A stretch of DNA of 64,000 bases from UBA11346 sp038060575 (GTDB lineage: Bacteria > Planctomycetota > UBA11346), in NCBI GenBank assembly GCA_964652775.1, contig CAZZAM010000014.1, positions 1 to 64,000 on the forward strand. Reading direction: 5' to 3'. The position numbers were made by a program, and so were the translations under genes. The notes under the pieces were generated by a model that was not told the DNA's origin, ran no database searches, and saw nothing but the letters and a program-made list of their open reading frames with translations. Positions 43,252-52,906 of this stretch are shown here, piece after piece. Numbering within the stretch: position 1 is the stretch's first letter; every line of letters starts with the position of its first letter.

Positions 43252-46200
43252 GACGATACGATAGACGCAGCCACCGTTTACTCATCCAAGCAAGTGGTCC
43301 TGGCTGAACGATCAGTTCAAGTGCCCGGACTGCGGCACTGCGCAGACTGACATCAGATCCCAGGGTGTATTCATGTCCGGTCAGGGCGTGTCGCCATCTC
43401 GTCAGTCGCTGTTCTGGTACTTCGGTCAGGGCCTGAACGAGGCCATGGATGATCTTAGCGCTAGCGTCCGCGTCCTTTTCCAGTGCGGGTAGCGGGTCGG
43501 GAGCCGTGCCACCGAGCGCAGTTTCAAACGCGACCCAACGGCGGTGCTTGGGTAGTGTCTGATCTTCTGGGTGGGTCTTGGCAAGTTCCAACGCGCGCTG
43601 TCCGATGTGTAGAGCCTCGGTCGGTAGACCAATTAAACGTCGGCTTTCTGCGGCATTCCACAGCATCCATGGCTCCGCATCAGCGCGTTCTTGCCAGTCG
43701 CTAGTCCAACTCACCGCATCCTGGGCACGATCAAGTCGCATGTAGGCATAGCTGACGGTTCCCCACGATGACGTCGCCGCACGCAAGACGGAGGCGAAGC
43801 GTTTAACCGCTGCGGTTACGTCAAACCCGCGCACTGTCTCGGCAGCGACTTCAAGATGATGGACGAGTGCTGCGCGTTGTGCCTCAGTGCCGAGCGCGGC
43901 GATCCGATCGAGTATGCGTCGGGTCTGCAGGCGATCGACGAAGCCTCGTGCACGTTTTCGGCTGATGCGGATTGCCCAATGTCCGGCAAGTCCGACTCCG
44001 GCGGAAGAGTTACAGGCACGATCAATGATATGCCACGCCTGTTTGGTCAGGCCGGATTCATCACAAGCTTGCAACGCTCGCGACATGTCAGCAAACGGGC
44101 AGTTCGGATCATGAGTCAATGTGGTCAGTGCTTGGGTGGCAGCATCGCGATCGCCGATCCGTGCGAACGTCACCACCTGCCACGCCTGCGCCCAAGAACC
44201 AGGTGCTAATTGCAATAATTGCGCAACCGTAGCGCGTGCTTCATCGTGCAAACGAAGATCCAGAGCAAGATCCAAGCGCCAGGCCTGGGCAAAGCGGTAA
44301 TCGTGTTCGATCGCAATCGCTTTGCGGAATGCTTCAATCGCTTCCTGCTTGTTATTATGCATGGCCTTCGCTTCACCAAGACGCGCCCAGGCGCCGGCAT
44401 CGGTTGGCATCAGACGGGTCAGTGCCTCGGTTTCTTGCAACGCTTCGTCGCGGCGATCTAACTCGACCAGCCAGTCGATGAGCAGGCGACGCGCATCAAT
44501 GGCATTTGGTAATTCGCCAATCAGTTGGCGCAGCATGGTGATACCAGTGTCCAGCCCAGACATGCGCGACTCAATGAGGGCAAGACGAATCCGCAATTCA
44601 ACTGGTGGCTTCCCGCCAAAGATCGGCGGATTGCATGCGAGTCTTGCTTCGACGGTGTTGCCAAGCCGATCCAGTTGTTCGGCCAGGAGGTCGTTACTCT
44701 CAAGGTGGTGCGCATCGATAGCCAGTGCAGCGCGCAAGCAGCGCAGTCGTTCCTCTCCCTGTTTGATCGGATCCAGCAAGCGTGCAAGTGCCAATTGAGC
44801 AGCGCGATCGCGCGGACGCCGTTGGGCTAAATCACGGGCAAGTTCAAGTGCGCGTCCAGGAATTCCCGCGCGATCTTCGTTTTCAGCGAGGCTTCGCCAG
44901 GACCACGCATATCCAGGATCAATGCGCAGGGATCGCTCCCATGCGGCGCACGCTTCAGCAATTTTTCCTGATTTGGCGAGGGCATCGGCGAGCCAGCCAT
45001 AGTTCAAGGGATCCTGTGGATCTTGCTTGATGATGCGTTGCAGTTCGGCAAGTGCCTGGGCAGGTTGTCCATTGGCTTCAAGTGCGGCTGCCAGTTGACG
45101 AGCCGGAGTTCCCCAGCTTGGTGACAACGCGATTGCGTGACGCAACGCTGCCATTTCGCCAACGCGATCGCCAAGCTGGTGCAGGCATTGCGCCAACTCC
45201 ACACGGGCGCGCGGCAAGAGGGGGAATTTCTTGCAGCATTGATCAAGCAGCACGAGCGCATCGGCGCCACGGCCTAGATCGCGTAACTGCGCTGCTGTGG
45301 CGCACCAAGCATGCCATAAATCGGGGCGTGCGGCGAGCGCTTGCTGGAGGTGGCTCAACAGTTCCTCGGGCGGAACCGTGCCGGTGGCAAAGCGTCGATA
45401 GGCGAGCAGTCCATCGCCCATTACCACCTGTCGACGTAATTCATCGTGGTAGGCGCCTAGAATGTTATGGCGTTCGTGCACATCCCCATGCAGGTCCAAC
45501 CAGCGGTGAAGTGCATATTCACTGTCAGCATCGATTGCCAGAGCGCGGCGATAGGCGGCGCCCGCAGCCACGCGATCATTGCGCGCGCGAGCAACATCGC
45601 CGGTGAGGTTCCAAGTTCCTAGATCGCGATCAGCCAGAGCTTGAGCGCGTTGAGCATCGGCCAAGGCACCGTTGATGTGAGCGAGCGAGAGGCGCAGAAA
45701 TCCACGTTGGCGAATCCACCATGCGTCGTCCGGACGCATGCGGATCTGTTCGTCGGCGTGCTGTTCAGCGGCTATCGGGTCGTCAGCGCGCAGCCAGTCG
45801 CTGAACGCCATCGCGAGTTCGCGACTCCACGGTAACAATTTCGACGCTTCCCGTAGGACAGCAACCGCAGCCGGTGGTCCATCGCGATCGGCCCGCAATC
45901 GCGCTATGCTGCGATGCAGGTCGGCAGCGTATGGCTCGCTGGCGGACGCTTCCTCAAGCAGGCGCAGCGACTCGTCACGCTCACCGAGCATTTCTTGGAT
46001 TGATGCGGCACCACGCAGCCACTCGCCCCGGTGTACACGGCCGTCGGCCTTGGTTAGGTGATGGCGCGCTGCGTCTGGATCGCTGATTGCTCGGCGTCGT
46101 GCCAGGAGCATGTGCAGCGATCCATCGTCGGGTGCAGCGGTAAGTGCCGCAGACAGAATCTGTTCGGATTCGGAATCACGATCAAGCCGATCCAAGGCCC

Positions 46201-48193
46201 AGGCAAGCATGATGGCTGGTTGCGGAGATAGTTTCTTGGATTCGTTCCATTGCCAGCGCAGTAGTGCTATTGCCGCCGATTCTTCGCGGCAGAGTCGCGC
46301 AGCGTCGACGTAGGCATAGGCATGCTGATCTGCAGCTGGGTCCAGGCAGCGCGCCCAACGAAAGCAGCGCGCTCGCATGGCCGGTTCTTCTTCAAGATTG
46401 CCGAGTATGTGGTAGGTGCCTGCGTCCTGGCCGAGTCGACGCACGGCGCGTTTCGCCAGCGCCAGTGCCTCGGCATGATGACGACGATCGTAGGCGAGCC
46501 GTTGCGCGAGCTGTGCGGTCAGCGTCGGATCGGCATCGGCTGTGCGTCCTAATCGTTCGAGGAGTTCAAGGCGTTCACCGTGACGGTCGAGCGACCAGAG
46601 ACAGCTGAGGACGGCCAAGGCAAGGCGCGCATCATTGGGAAATGCTGCGGCCTGGCGACGGGCGGCGGTAAGCCGAGTTTCATGATCGCCATCATAGGCG
46701 GCGATGCGTTGCTGTGCTTCTAACGTCAAAGGGTGATCGGGAGCCTGGCGTTCCATATCGGCAAGCGCTTGTGCACTGCGTAGTCGGTCGTGTTGTCCAA
46801 GTGATTCCAGCAGATTGAAGCGTAAATCCCAGAGTATTGCGTCGGTCAGGTCGAGGCCAAGTAACTCGTCGCGTCGAGCGTCGGGTGCGACGATGAGTCC
46901 ACGCAGTGGTACTTGTTCATAGCGAGCGTACCATTCCTTCCAGGCAACCTCTCGCCGATACCATGAACCGGGATCACGCAGAATGATGGTCCCCAATCCG
47001 CTATCATATCCAGCAACGGCCTGCAAATGCGCCGAGGCTGATTCGCGTGTAGTGACGGCAAATGGCAGTCCGCGATCAATCAACGCACAGAGCGTCTCCC
47101 AGGTGACCGTGAATTCACGGACAACCAAACCACGCTTCACGCACCATGAGCGTTCCTTCCAGTCGGAAGTTCCGATCCACCAGATCGCGTCGCGGACTTC
47201 GTCCTGTCCGCCAGGTAGGCCATGAAAGGCCAGGAGCGAGGCGAGCGTCGCTGGCCCGCAGGTGGCGTGATCTTGTAGTACGATGGGCACCGCGAGTACA
47301 CGTCGCTGCGATTGGTCGCTGGCAGCCATCAGGCGCTCATGCAACTTCGGATCGGCGTTGACGGATAAGGTACGTGCCCCGACGCGATCACCGCGCCGCC
47401 AGCGGTCTTGGGCGAGACGGCCAGCTATGGTTGGTCGAAGTTGGTCATCTGCCAGCGGTGCAAGCGTCGGGCAGCGACTCGCAGCGGCGTCTGCCTCGTC
47501 CCAGAGTTCAAGCTCCGACGCCAGGTACAGGCGTTGCCAACACACCATAAAACTCTGACCAGTTGCCTCATCGCCACGCCGGAGCCAAGTAAGTGCCTCA
47601 TCGATGCGTCCAAGTCGAACTAATAAATCAGCGCCACTGAGGATCGCCGGTCGAAATCCTGGCCATTGCTGCAGCGTTTTTGCAAAACAAGCGAGTGCCT
47701 CGTCTGGTCGGCCTTGGGCGGTGAGCAAGCTTGGACGAATCGTGCTGAGCCACGGCTCATCGGGAATGGCAGTGTCGAGGGTGTCGACCAGTTCGGAAAC
47801 GGCCGCGAGATCCCGCACCGAAAGCAGCAGTTCACAACGAAGCCCGCGCGCGCGGGCATCGTTGTCAGCCCAGCTTGCAGACAGTTCGCTAAGAGCTCGC
47901 CACGCCGCATCGGTTCCGCGGCGCGACCAAATCAGGCGGATGCGACCCTCGATCGCCACCGGATCATGGCGCTGCAAACGCCACATGCGCCAGACGAGTT
48001 GGTCATGACGCTTGCTGTCGCCAAGTTGGCGTACCAATAAGGCGCCCCAATACAGCGCCGTCGGATCGCTCCAAGATTCAGGCGCGGACCAGCGTTGACA
48101 GAAATCCCACGCATCAAGGAATCGTCCATCGCGATACAGGCGTTGCCCGGCCAGAACGTCTGAGCGGAGCGGTTCGTTGGTTGACTGCGCCAT
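43238..48193 (-). CDS. Giant TPR protein with embedded C39-like peptidase domain
   Basis: A 1651-residue protein without signal peptide or membrane helix. About 300 residues of TPR-like helices precede a papain-like C39 peptidase domain (about 300-440) with oxyanion Gln and Cys312 in QDHATCGPATL, His389 in SAHLQAVAGYD and Asp407 in ILRDPGSW. The catalytic set is thus complete. About 1200 residues of further TPR repeats follow. C39 domains normally cut leader peptides at double-Gly sites beside exporters, but here there is no transporter. It is the last gene of a leftward row that includes a receiver-HATPase protein and a sensor kinase. Confidence 0.85.
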   Translation of the reverse strand: MAQSTNEPLRSDVLAGQRLYRDGRFLDAWDFCQRWSAPESWSDPTALYWGALLVRQLGDSKRHDQLVWRMWRLQRHDPVAIEGRIRLIWSRRGTDAAWRALSELSASWADNDARARGLRCELLLSVRDLAAVSELVDTLDTAIPDEPWLSTIRPSLLTAQGRPDEALACFAKTLQQWPGFRPAILSGADLLVRLGRIDEALTWLRRGDEATGQSFMVCWQRLYLASELELWDEADAAASRCPTLAPLADDQLRPTIAGRLAQDRWRRGDRVGARTLSVNADPKLHERLMAASDQSQRRVLAVPIVLQDHATCGPATLASLLAFHGLPGGQDEVRDAIWWIGTSDWKERSWCVKRGLVVREFTVTWETLCALIDRGLPFAVTTRESASAHLQAVAGYDSGLGTIILRDPGSWYRREVAWKEWYARYEQVPLRGLIVAPDARRDELLGLDLTDAILWDLRFNLLESLGQHDRLRSAQALADMERQAPDHPLTLEAQQRIAAYDGDHETRLTAARRQAAAFPNDARLALAVLSCLWSLDRHGERLELLERLGRTADADPTLTAQLAQRLAYDRRHHAEALALAKRAVRRLGQDAGTYHILGNLEEEPAMRARCFRWARCLDPAADQHAYAYVDAARLCREESAAIALLRWQWNESKKLSPQPAIMLAWALDRLDRDSESEQILSAALTAAPDDGSLHMLLARRRAISDPDAARHHLTKADGRVHRGEWLRGAASIQEMLGERDESLRLLEEASASEPYAADLHRSIARLRADRDGPPAAVAVLREASKLLPWSRELAMAFSDWLRADDPIAAEQHADEQIRMRPDDAWWIRQRGFLRLSLAHINGALADAQRAQALADRDLGTWNLTGDVARARNDRVAAGAAYRRALAIDADSEYALHRWLDLHGDVHERHNILGAYHDELRRQVVMGDGLLAYRRFATGTVPPEELLSHLQQALAARPDLWHAWCATAAQLRDLGRGADALVLLDQCCKKFPLLPRARVELAQCLHQLGDRVGEMAALRHAIALSPSWGTPARQLAAALEANGQPAQALAELQRIIKQDPQDPLNYGWLADALAKSGKIAEACAAWERSLRIDPGYAWSWRSLAENEDRAGIPGRALELARDLAQRRPRDRAAQLALARLLDPIKQGEERLRCLRAALAIDAHHLESNDLLAEQLDRLGNTVEARLACNPPIFGGKPPVELRIRLALIESRMSGLDTGITMLRQLIGELPNAIDARRLLIDWLVELDRRDEALQETEALTRLMPTDAGAWARLGEAKAMHNNKQEAIEAFRKAIAIEHDYRFAQAWRLDLALDLRLHDEARATVAQLLQLAPGSWAQAWQVVTFARIGDRDAATQALTTLTHDPNCPFADMSRALQACDESGLTKQAWHIIDRACNSSAGVGLAGHWAIRISRKRARGFVDRLQTRRILDRIAALGTEAQRAALVHHLEVAAETVRGFDVTAAVKRFASVLRAATSSWGTVSYAYMRLDRAQDAVSWTSDWQERADAEPWMLWNAAESRRLIGLPTEALHIGQRALELAKTHPEDQTLPKHRRWVAFETALGGTAPDPLPALEKDADASAKIIHGLVQALTEVPEQRLTRWRHALTGHEYTLGSDVSLRSAAVRALELIVQPGPLAWMSKRWLRLSYRLGLF

Positions 48194-48271
48194 GTGGCAT
48201 CACACTGAGGGTGATCGACGAGAGGGAATGCGGCGAGACGTAGACGGCCAACAGCAGATCCAGTTGCTCTC

Positions 48272-49132
48272 CTACTTCAAATAGCGAATCGCCACTACGC
48301 GATTGCCCTTCGCATTGTAGATCACCTTATCCATCAAATTTTTGATCAAGTGCACGCCGTAGCCGCCGAGGCGTTTGCCCTCGTTTTGCCGGCGTTCGAT
48401 GTGGCCGATCGGATCGGCGCTGGGATCAGGTAAGCGACCAGGATCGAAGCCGGGGCCTTCGTCTTCAATGTAGACCATCACCTTGCCGGGCAGGATGCGG
48501 CAGCCAAAGACGACTTTTTTATTGGCGTCGAAGCGGTTGCCCCACTCGATCGCGTTGCGGCCAAATTCATCAAGGGCGAGGCGGACTTCGCTGGCGATCG
48601 GTTCCTGAATGCGGAAACGTTCGAGCAGGCCGAGAAACTTACGATACTTGAACAGGATCGACTCGCTGGTCTGGCCAGTGACTTCGAACCAGCCCATGGG
48701 GTCATATTCAACTTTCATCGCTTCGCCGACCATCGGGCGATGCTGAAGGGCGTTCGCTGCCGAGGCGAGCAAATCGTCAATAGATACCGGTTTGACGAGA
48801 AAGTCGCAGGCACCACGTTTGAGGCAGCGCACGACAACGTCATCATGCCCGAGGGCCGTCAGCATGATGACCGCACCGGGATATTGTCGCTGATGTAATT
48901 CTTCAAGCAGTGCCTCGCCATCTAAGCGCGGCATGATGATGTCGCTGATGATGAGATTGTAACGCGTTGGATGCTGAATCAGGCGATCAAGCGCATCGCG
49001 TCCATCGGGCGAGGTATCGACCGTGACATGGGGCCCGAGGTCGCGCAACGTTTCGGCAAAATGATCACGCAGTGCTGGCTTATCCTCAACCACGAGGATC
49101 GTCGCTGGATTCTGCTGCTCGCTGTCGGTCAT
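48272..49132 (-). CDS. Response regulator receiver fused to a HATPase (RsbW-like) domain
   Basis: A 286-residue cytoplasmic protein. The receiver domain (about 10-130) has acidic residues E16/D17, phosphorylation Asp64 in IISDIIMP and Lys in FLVKPVS. The second half (about 170-285) is a HATPase_c domain like those of RsbW/SpoIIAB anti-sigma kinases: ALDEFGRNAIEWGN (N box), YIEDEGPGFDP (G1) and GGYGVHLIKNLMD (G2). No dimerisation-histidine helix is present, so it is not a classical histidine kinase. A phosphorelay probably switches its kinase or partner-binding activity. AGAGGG precedes the ATG. Confidence 0.9.
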   Translation of the reverse strand: MTDSEQQNPATILVVEDKPALRDHFAETLRDLGPHVTVDTSPDGRDALDRLIQHPTRYNLIISDIIMPRLDGEALLEELHQRQYPGAVIMLTALGHDDVVVRCLKRGACDFLVKPVSIDDLLASAANALQHRPMVGEAMKVEYDPMGWFEVTGQTSESILFKYRKFLGLLERFRIQEPIASEVRLALDEFGRNAIEWGNRFDANKKVVFGCRILPGKVMVYIEDEGPGFDPGRLPDPSADPIGHIERRQNEGKRLGGYGVHLIKNLMDKVIYNAKGNRVVAIRYLK

Positions 49133-49228
49133 GCCGCCCTCTGGCGGGATGGTGTCGGCCCGGCGACGGGTTCCAAGGGTGGAGTGCAGATCGTGGGTAC
49201 CGGAAAAGGACTGGGCTGGGCATGGCTA

Positions 49229-49377
49229 CGAAATGCTGGAATGCTGGAATGTTGGAATGCTGGAATGGAGAGACTAAGGAGGCCTAGACTTGCACGCTGT
49301 TGCTGGGACTTGAACGAGTTTGGGATTACTCAAGCGTGGTAACGCTCAGTTTCCAGCATTCCAGCATTTGGCATTCG
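49229..49377. repeat. Family C inverted repeat (C1)
   Basis: The left arm at 49229-49268 consists of GCTGGAAT units of 8 bp (with one GTTGGAAT). The inverse lies at 49350-49377 (TTCCAGCATTCCAGCATTTG). Loop about 80 bp. Copy C2 at 53453-53616 has the same units and the same right end (CCAGCATTTGGCATT). It sits in the 258-bp gap between XerC/D-like and receiver-HATPase genes. Confidence 0.8.
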
Positions 49378-49390
49378 TGGCTTCCCTCAC

Positions 49391-50293
49391 TCACGCCCGC
49401 GGATGAAACTTCCGATGAATATCCCGCAGTCGTGACGCATCGACGTGGGTGTAGCGTTCCGTGGTGGTAAGGCTCGCGTGCCCAAGCAGGGCCTGCACGG
49501 TGCGTAAATCCGCTCCGCCTTGCAGCAGGTGGGTCGCGAAGCTATGGCGCAGTAAATGCGGCCAGACCGGCTTAGTGATCCCAGCGAGCTGTGCCGCATC
49601 GTGGACGAGCTTCCACAGGCCTTGGCGATGCCACGGGCGACCACGCGGAGAGAGCAGCAGTGGCTCGACGCGTCCAGCGGGGTCAAGCGTATGGCGCAGG
49701 CCATCGCGATACGCCTTCACGGCGCGTCGGCAGCGCTCGCCAATTGGAACCAGTCGCTCTTTGCCGCCTTTGCCGCGCAGGAGTGCCAAACGGCCTTTCT
49801 CTTTTAGGTCGGTGCAGCCAAGAGTGATGACTTCTGTGGCCCGACCACCGAGGGCATAGAGCAGTTCAAGAGCGGCCTTGTCACGTGGACGCATGGGTCC
49901 ATCAGGTGGGCTGGCAAGCAGACGATCAACTTCATCAGGGCTGAGGATGTCCGGAACCGTTTGCCAGATTCTTGGTGCTGGGGTGAGGTGAATGCGATCA
50001 CGGACGAGTGCGCCCTCTTCGACCAGAAAGCGCGACCACATGCGCCATGCAACCAAGCTTTGTGCCAGGGTGGCTGGTCCGAGGTTACGGTGATCACGCA
50101 ACCAGCCGAGACAGCTGGCGATCTCATCGGGGCCGAGTGCGTCTGGTGTTGCTAGGCCAAGCGCCTGCATGGCGTCATGCAGATGACGGAGCGCGGTCCG
50201 GTAATCACGCACGGTGTTTGCCGACAAGGCGAGTGCGAGACGAACGTGATCAAGAAAGCGGTCCGCCAATAATGGCAGAGCAGCGTCCTTCAT
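49391..50293 (-). CDS. XerC/XerD-type tyrosine recombinase
   Basis: A 300-residue recombinase, the canonical XerC/D length; the start is the ATG at 50293, and the much longer in-frame extension overlaps the kinase gene and is not supported. The N-terminal SAM-like core-binding domain spans about 1-105. The catalytic domain has Arg151 (GGRATEV), Lys175 (RGKGGKE), His247 and Arg250 (HLLRHSF), His272 (LGHAS) and Tyr281 (ERYTHV). It probably resolves chromosome dimers at dif. I could not identify a dif site by eye. A different role in integration is possible, but no prophage genes are nearby. Confidence 0.93.
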   Translation of the reverse strand: MKDAALPLLADRFLDHVRLALALSANTVRDYRTALRHLHDAMQALGLATPDALGPDEIASCLGWLRDHRNLGPATLAQSLVAWRMWSRFLVEEGALVRDRIHLTPAPRIWQTVPDILSPDEVDRLLASPPDGPMRPRDKAALELLYALGGRATEVITLGCTDLKEKGRLALLRGKGGKERLVPIGERCRRAVKAYRDGLRHTLDPAGRVEPLLLSPRGRPWHRQGLWKLVHDAAQLAGITKPVWPHLLRHSFATHLLQGGADLRTVQALLGHASLTTTERYTHVDASRLRDIHRKFHPRA

Positions 50294-50336
50294 GCTGAAT
50301 GCCACAATCCGGAATTCCGGGCAGCACGAGTGAAAT

Positions 50337-52889
50337 TCATGCGCGTTTAGCAGCGCGAGTGAGGATGCCTGCCAGGTGGCTGGCTCGTGGTGGCGATGGC
50401 ACCCAGGCATCGAACCCAGGCGGGGCGGCCTGTTCAGCTCCACCGGCGAGAACGAGTGCAGCAGTTGAGCGGTGACGCCGGAGCTCGGCAGCGATCTTGA
50501 GCGCGCCGTGCGGTGGCAGGTCGGCAGCCAGGATGATGGCAGCATAGGCGACACGTTCTGCTGCAGCGATGCATTCTTCGGAGTCGGCAGCCATATCGAC
50601 GCGACAGCCAAGGTCAGTGAGCATGGTTGACAGTACCCGAAGATTGCCCAGTCGGGCGTCAGCGATGAGTACCTGCAATCCATCGAAGCGGCGAGAGAAC
50701 ATGCCGGTACCAGCATGGCGTCGGGCACCGAGGAGCGTTGAACAGAGATTGCGGACCTGACGTCGGCGTATCGGTTTGCTGGAGTAGGCGATGCCCAATT
50801 GATCAGTCGGATGCAGACGGACGAAGCTGGTCAACAAGAGCAGCGGAACTTCGGTGAATGCGGGAATGGCGCGGAAGACACGTGCGATCTCGGTGGGATC
50901 ATCGTCCACTCCGGCGGCATCAAGAATGGCCAATTCGGGACTGGCCTCACCAAGGATGGCTTGCGCTTCGTCAAGATCAGGAACGGCGACAACGTCACTT
51001 CCGCATTCAGCAAGGATGGAAGCAGTGACTGATCGAGCACTGTCGTGATCATCGATGATCAGCACCAGACGTCCGGTCAGCTCAGCCTGGAAGGGCGACG
51101 AACTGGTGGCGTCTTCACGCTCCAAGGTTAATTCGGCTGCGAATTCGCTGCCTTGATCGACCGCGCTGGACACCGAGATGCGTCCTCCCATGGCTTCGAT
51201 GAGGCGCTTGCTGATCGCGAGGCCGAGTCCCGTGCCGCCAAAGCGACGGCTGATCGAATTGTCGGCCTGGGAGAACGGCTTGAACAACGTTTTTAATTGG
51301 TCGGGATTAACGCCGATGCCCGTGTCGCGTACGGCAACCCGGACCAGCGGGCGTTGGGGATGATCGCGAACCAGACGAACGGTGACGAAGATCTCGCCGC
51401 GTTCGGTGAACTTCACCGCGTTCGATACGAGGTTCAGCAGCAACTGGCGCAGTCGCGACGGATCACCACGCAGACGTTCGCCCAGTCGGGGATCGACCTC
51501 GCCAACCAATTCGAGATTCTTGGCATGGGCGCGATCGGCGATGACCTGTAGCACTTCTTCCAGCAAATCGCGGGGATCAAAGGGCAGATTCTCCAAGGCA
51601 ACCTTGCCGGCTTCGAGCTTCGAGTAGTCGAGGATGTCGTTAATGATCTCCAGCAAACCCATGGCGCAGGAGCGTGAGGTTTCGGCGAAGTCGCGCTGTT
51701 GAGGATCAAGGTCACTGTCAAGCAGCAGGGTTGTCATACCGATCACACCGTTGAGCGGCGTGCGCAGTTCGTGACTCATGACGGCCAGGAATTCATCTTT
51801 GGCTGCTGCCGCCTCCTTGGCTTGGGCCAGGGTCCGGCTGAGATCGACTTGGGCATTGCGCAGATCAGCGGTCATGCGCTCGGCAAGACGGCGCGCGCGC
51901 TGCTGGCGATTCTGAAACTGGTATCGGAGGAGCAGACCCAGGAGACCAAGTCCAAGCGTACAGCCAGCCAGCAACCAGGGGACGGTTCTCACCCAGCCCG
52001 GTGTATTGGACGCGTAGGTCACGCGGAGGGTCCAGGGTCTGCCGCCAATGGCGCACGGCACGTCTATTCTGGGTCCAGTAGATTCGAATTTTGTGGCAGT
52101 AGATGCAAGTAGAGACTGTGGCGAGGGAGCGCCATCATAGACCTCAAGACCGCTGATCTCGGTGGTTATCGATACGACGTTGTTGAGTAACCGTGGCACT
52201 TCGATCAGCGTGAATACGACGCCGGCCATCGTTCCGAGACGATCATGCGGATTCCCTGGTTGAATTCCACTTTCGTAAATGGGCATTACGAGAAGCACAG
52301 AGCCAGCCCGCGAACCGGTTTGCAGCTGATCCGTGACCGCGTCTTGTCCGGTGGCCACTGCGGTGGTCAATGTAGTAGTGAAAGAGGGAATTCCGCTCAG
52401 GTCGAGGCCAGTAAACACATGTGCGAGATTCGCGGGGTGAGCATATTGGACGGGATAGGCTATGGGGTCTGTACCTTCACCATGGATGGCGAAATCCTCG
52501 CGATTCACTCGTTGTTCCTGAGCAACAAACTCGGAAAGCTTCGGTCGCGGTACCCTGGGTGCCCAGCCGATTCCGGTCAGAGAATGTACCGGCCAGTCGG
52601 ACAGTGCAGAGGCGAAGGCGTCCCACGTTGCGGGGCTGATATCCAGGTGCGCGTTGAAGAGACCGCGTGTGCTGCGCAATAACTGGGTGTAGATTTGAAA
52701 GCGGCGCTCGAAGGTGCGACTGACGCGATCGGCGGCCGTATTAAAACGATCTTGCTCAATGTTTTCCGCTTGATGGAGCGCGATGAGCAACACCGCGACC
52801 GGCAACAGCACAAGCGCCACCAACCAGATCACGACACTGGTCAGCGGGCGCTTGGCGAGACTAAGCCGAATGACTGAGGTGTCGCCCAT
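50337..52889 (-). CDS. Hybrid sensor histidine kinase with CHASE-like sensor
   Basis: An 850-residue inner-membrane kinase. Two membrane helices (about 18-38 and 305-325) flank a periplasmic CHASE-type sensor domain. The dimerisation domain has His373 in FLAVMSHELRTPL. The ATPase domain shows LVSNAVKFTERGE, VRDTGIGV and FGGTGLGLAIS. Two receiver-like domains follow. The first (LVLIIDDHDSARS, AILDAAG) looks active. The second (VLIADARLGNLRV, AIILAADLPP) has Ala in place of the phosphorylation Asp and may be a pseudo-receiver. It is upstream of the XerC/D-like gene on the same strand. The ATG has no clear Shine-Dalgarno sequence. Confidence 0.92.
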   Translation of the reverse strand: MGDTSVIRLSLAKRPLTSVVIWLVALVLLPVAVLLIALHQAENIEQDRFNTAADRVSRTFERRFQIYTQLLRSTRGLFNAHLDISPATWDAFASALSDWPVHSLTGIGWAPRVPRPKLSEFVAQEQRVNREDFAIHGEGTDPIAYPVQYAHPANLAHVFTGLDLSGIPSFTTTLTTAVATGQDAVTDQLQTGSRAGSVLLVMPIYESGIQPGNPHDRLGTMAGVVFTLIEVPRLLNNVVSITTEISGLEVYDGAPSPQSLLASTATKFESTGPRIDVPCAIGGRPWTLRVTYASNTPGWVRTVPWLLAGCTLGLGLLGLLLRYQFQNRQQRARRLAERMTADLRNAQVDLSRTLAQAKEAAAAKDEFLAVMSHELRTPLNGVIGMTTLLLDSDLDPQQRDFAETSRSCAMGLLEIINDILDYSKLEAGKVALENLPFDPRDLLEEVLQVIADRAHAKNLELVGEVDPRLGERLRGDPSRLRQLLLNLVSNAVKFTERGEIFVTVRLVRDHPQRPLVRVAVRDTGIGVNPDQLKTLFKPFSQADNSISRRFGGTGLGLAISKRLIEAMGGRISVSSAVDQGSEFAAELTLEREDATSSSPFQAELTGRLVLIIDDHDSARSVTASILAECGSDVVAVPDLDEAQAILGEASPELAILDAAGVDDDPTEIARVFRAIPAFTEVPLLLLTSFVRLHPTDQLGIAYSSKPIRRRQVRNLCSTLLGARRHAGTGMFSRRFDGLQVLIADARLGNLRVLSTMLTDLGCRVDMAADSEECIAAAERVAYAAIILAADLPPHGALKIAAELRRHRSTAALVLAGGAEQAAPPGFDAWVPSPPRASHLAGILTRAAKRA

Positions 52890-52906
52890 GGATCAGGATG
52901 CGTCGG

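Noticed and set aside
49391..50293. Prophage or integrative element around the tyrosine recombinase
   Set aside because: There is no phage, relaxase or partition gene nearby and no flanking direct repeats; the length and residues fit housekeeping XerC/D.
50294..50728. N-terminal extension of the XerC/D-like gene by 145 codons
   Set aside because: It overlaps the hybrid kinase gene in another frame and would add a Ser/Pro-rich sequence to an otherwise canonical 300-residue recombinase.
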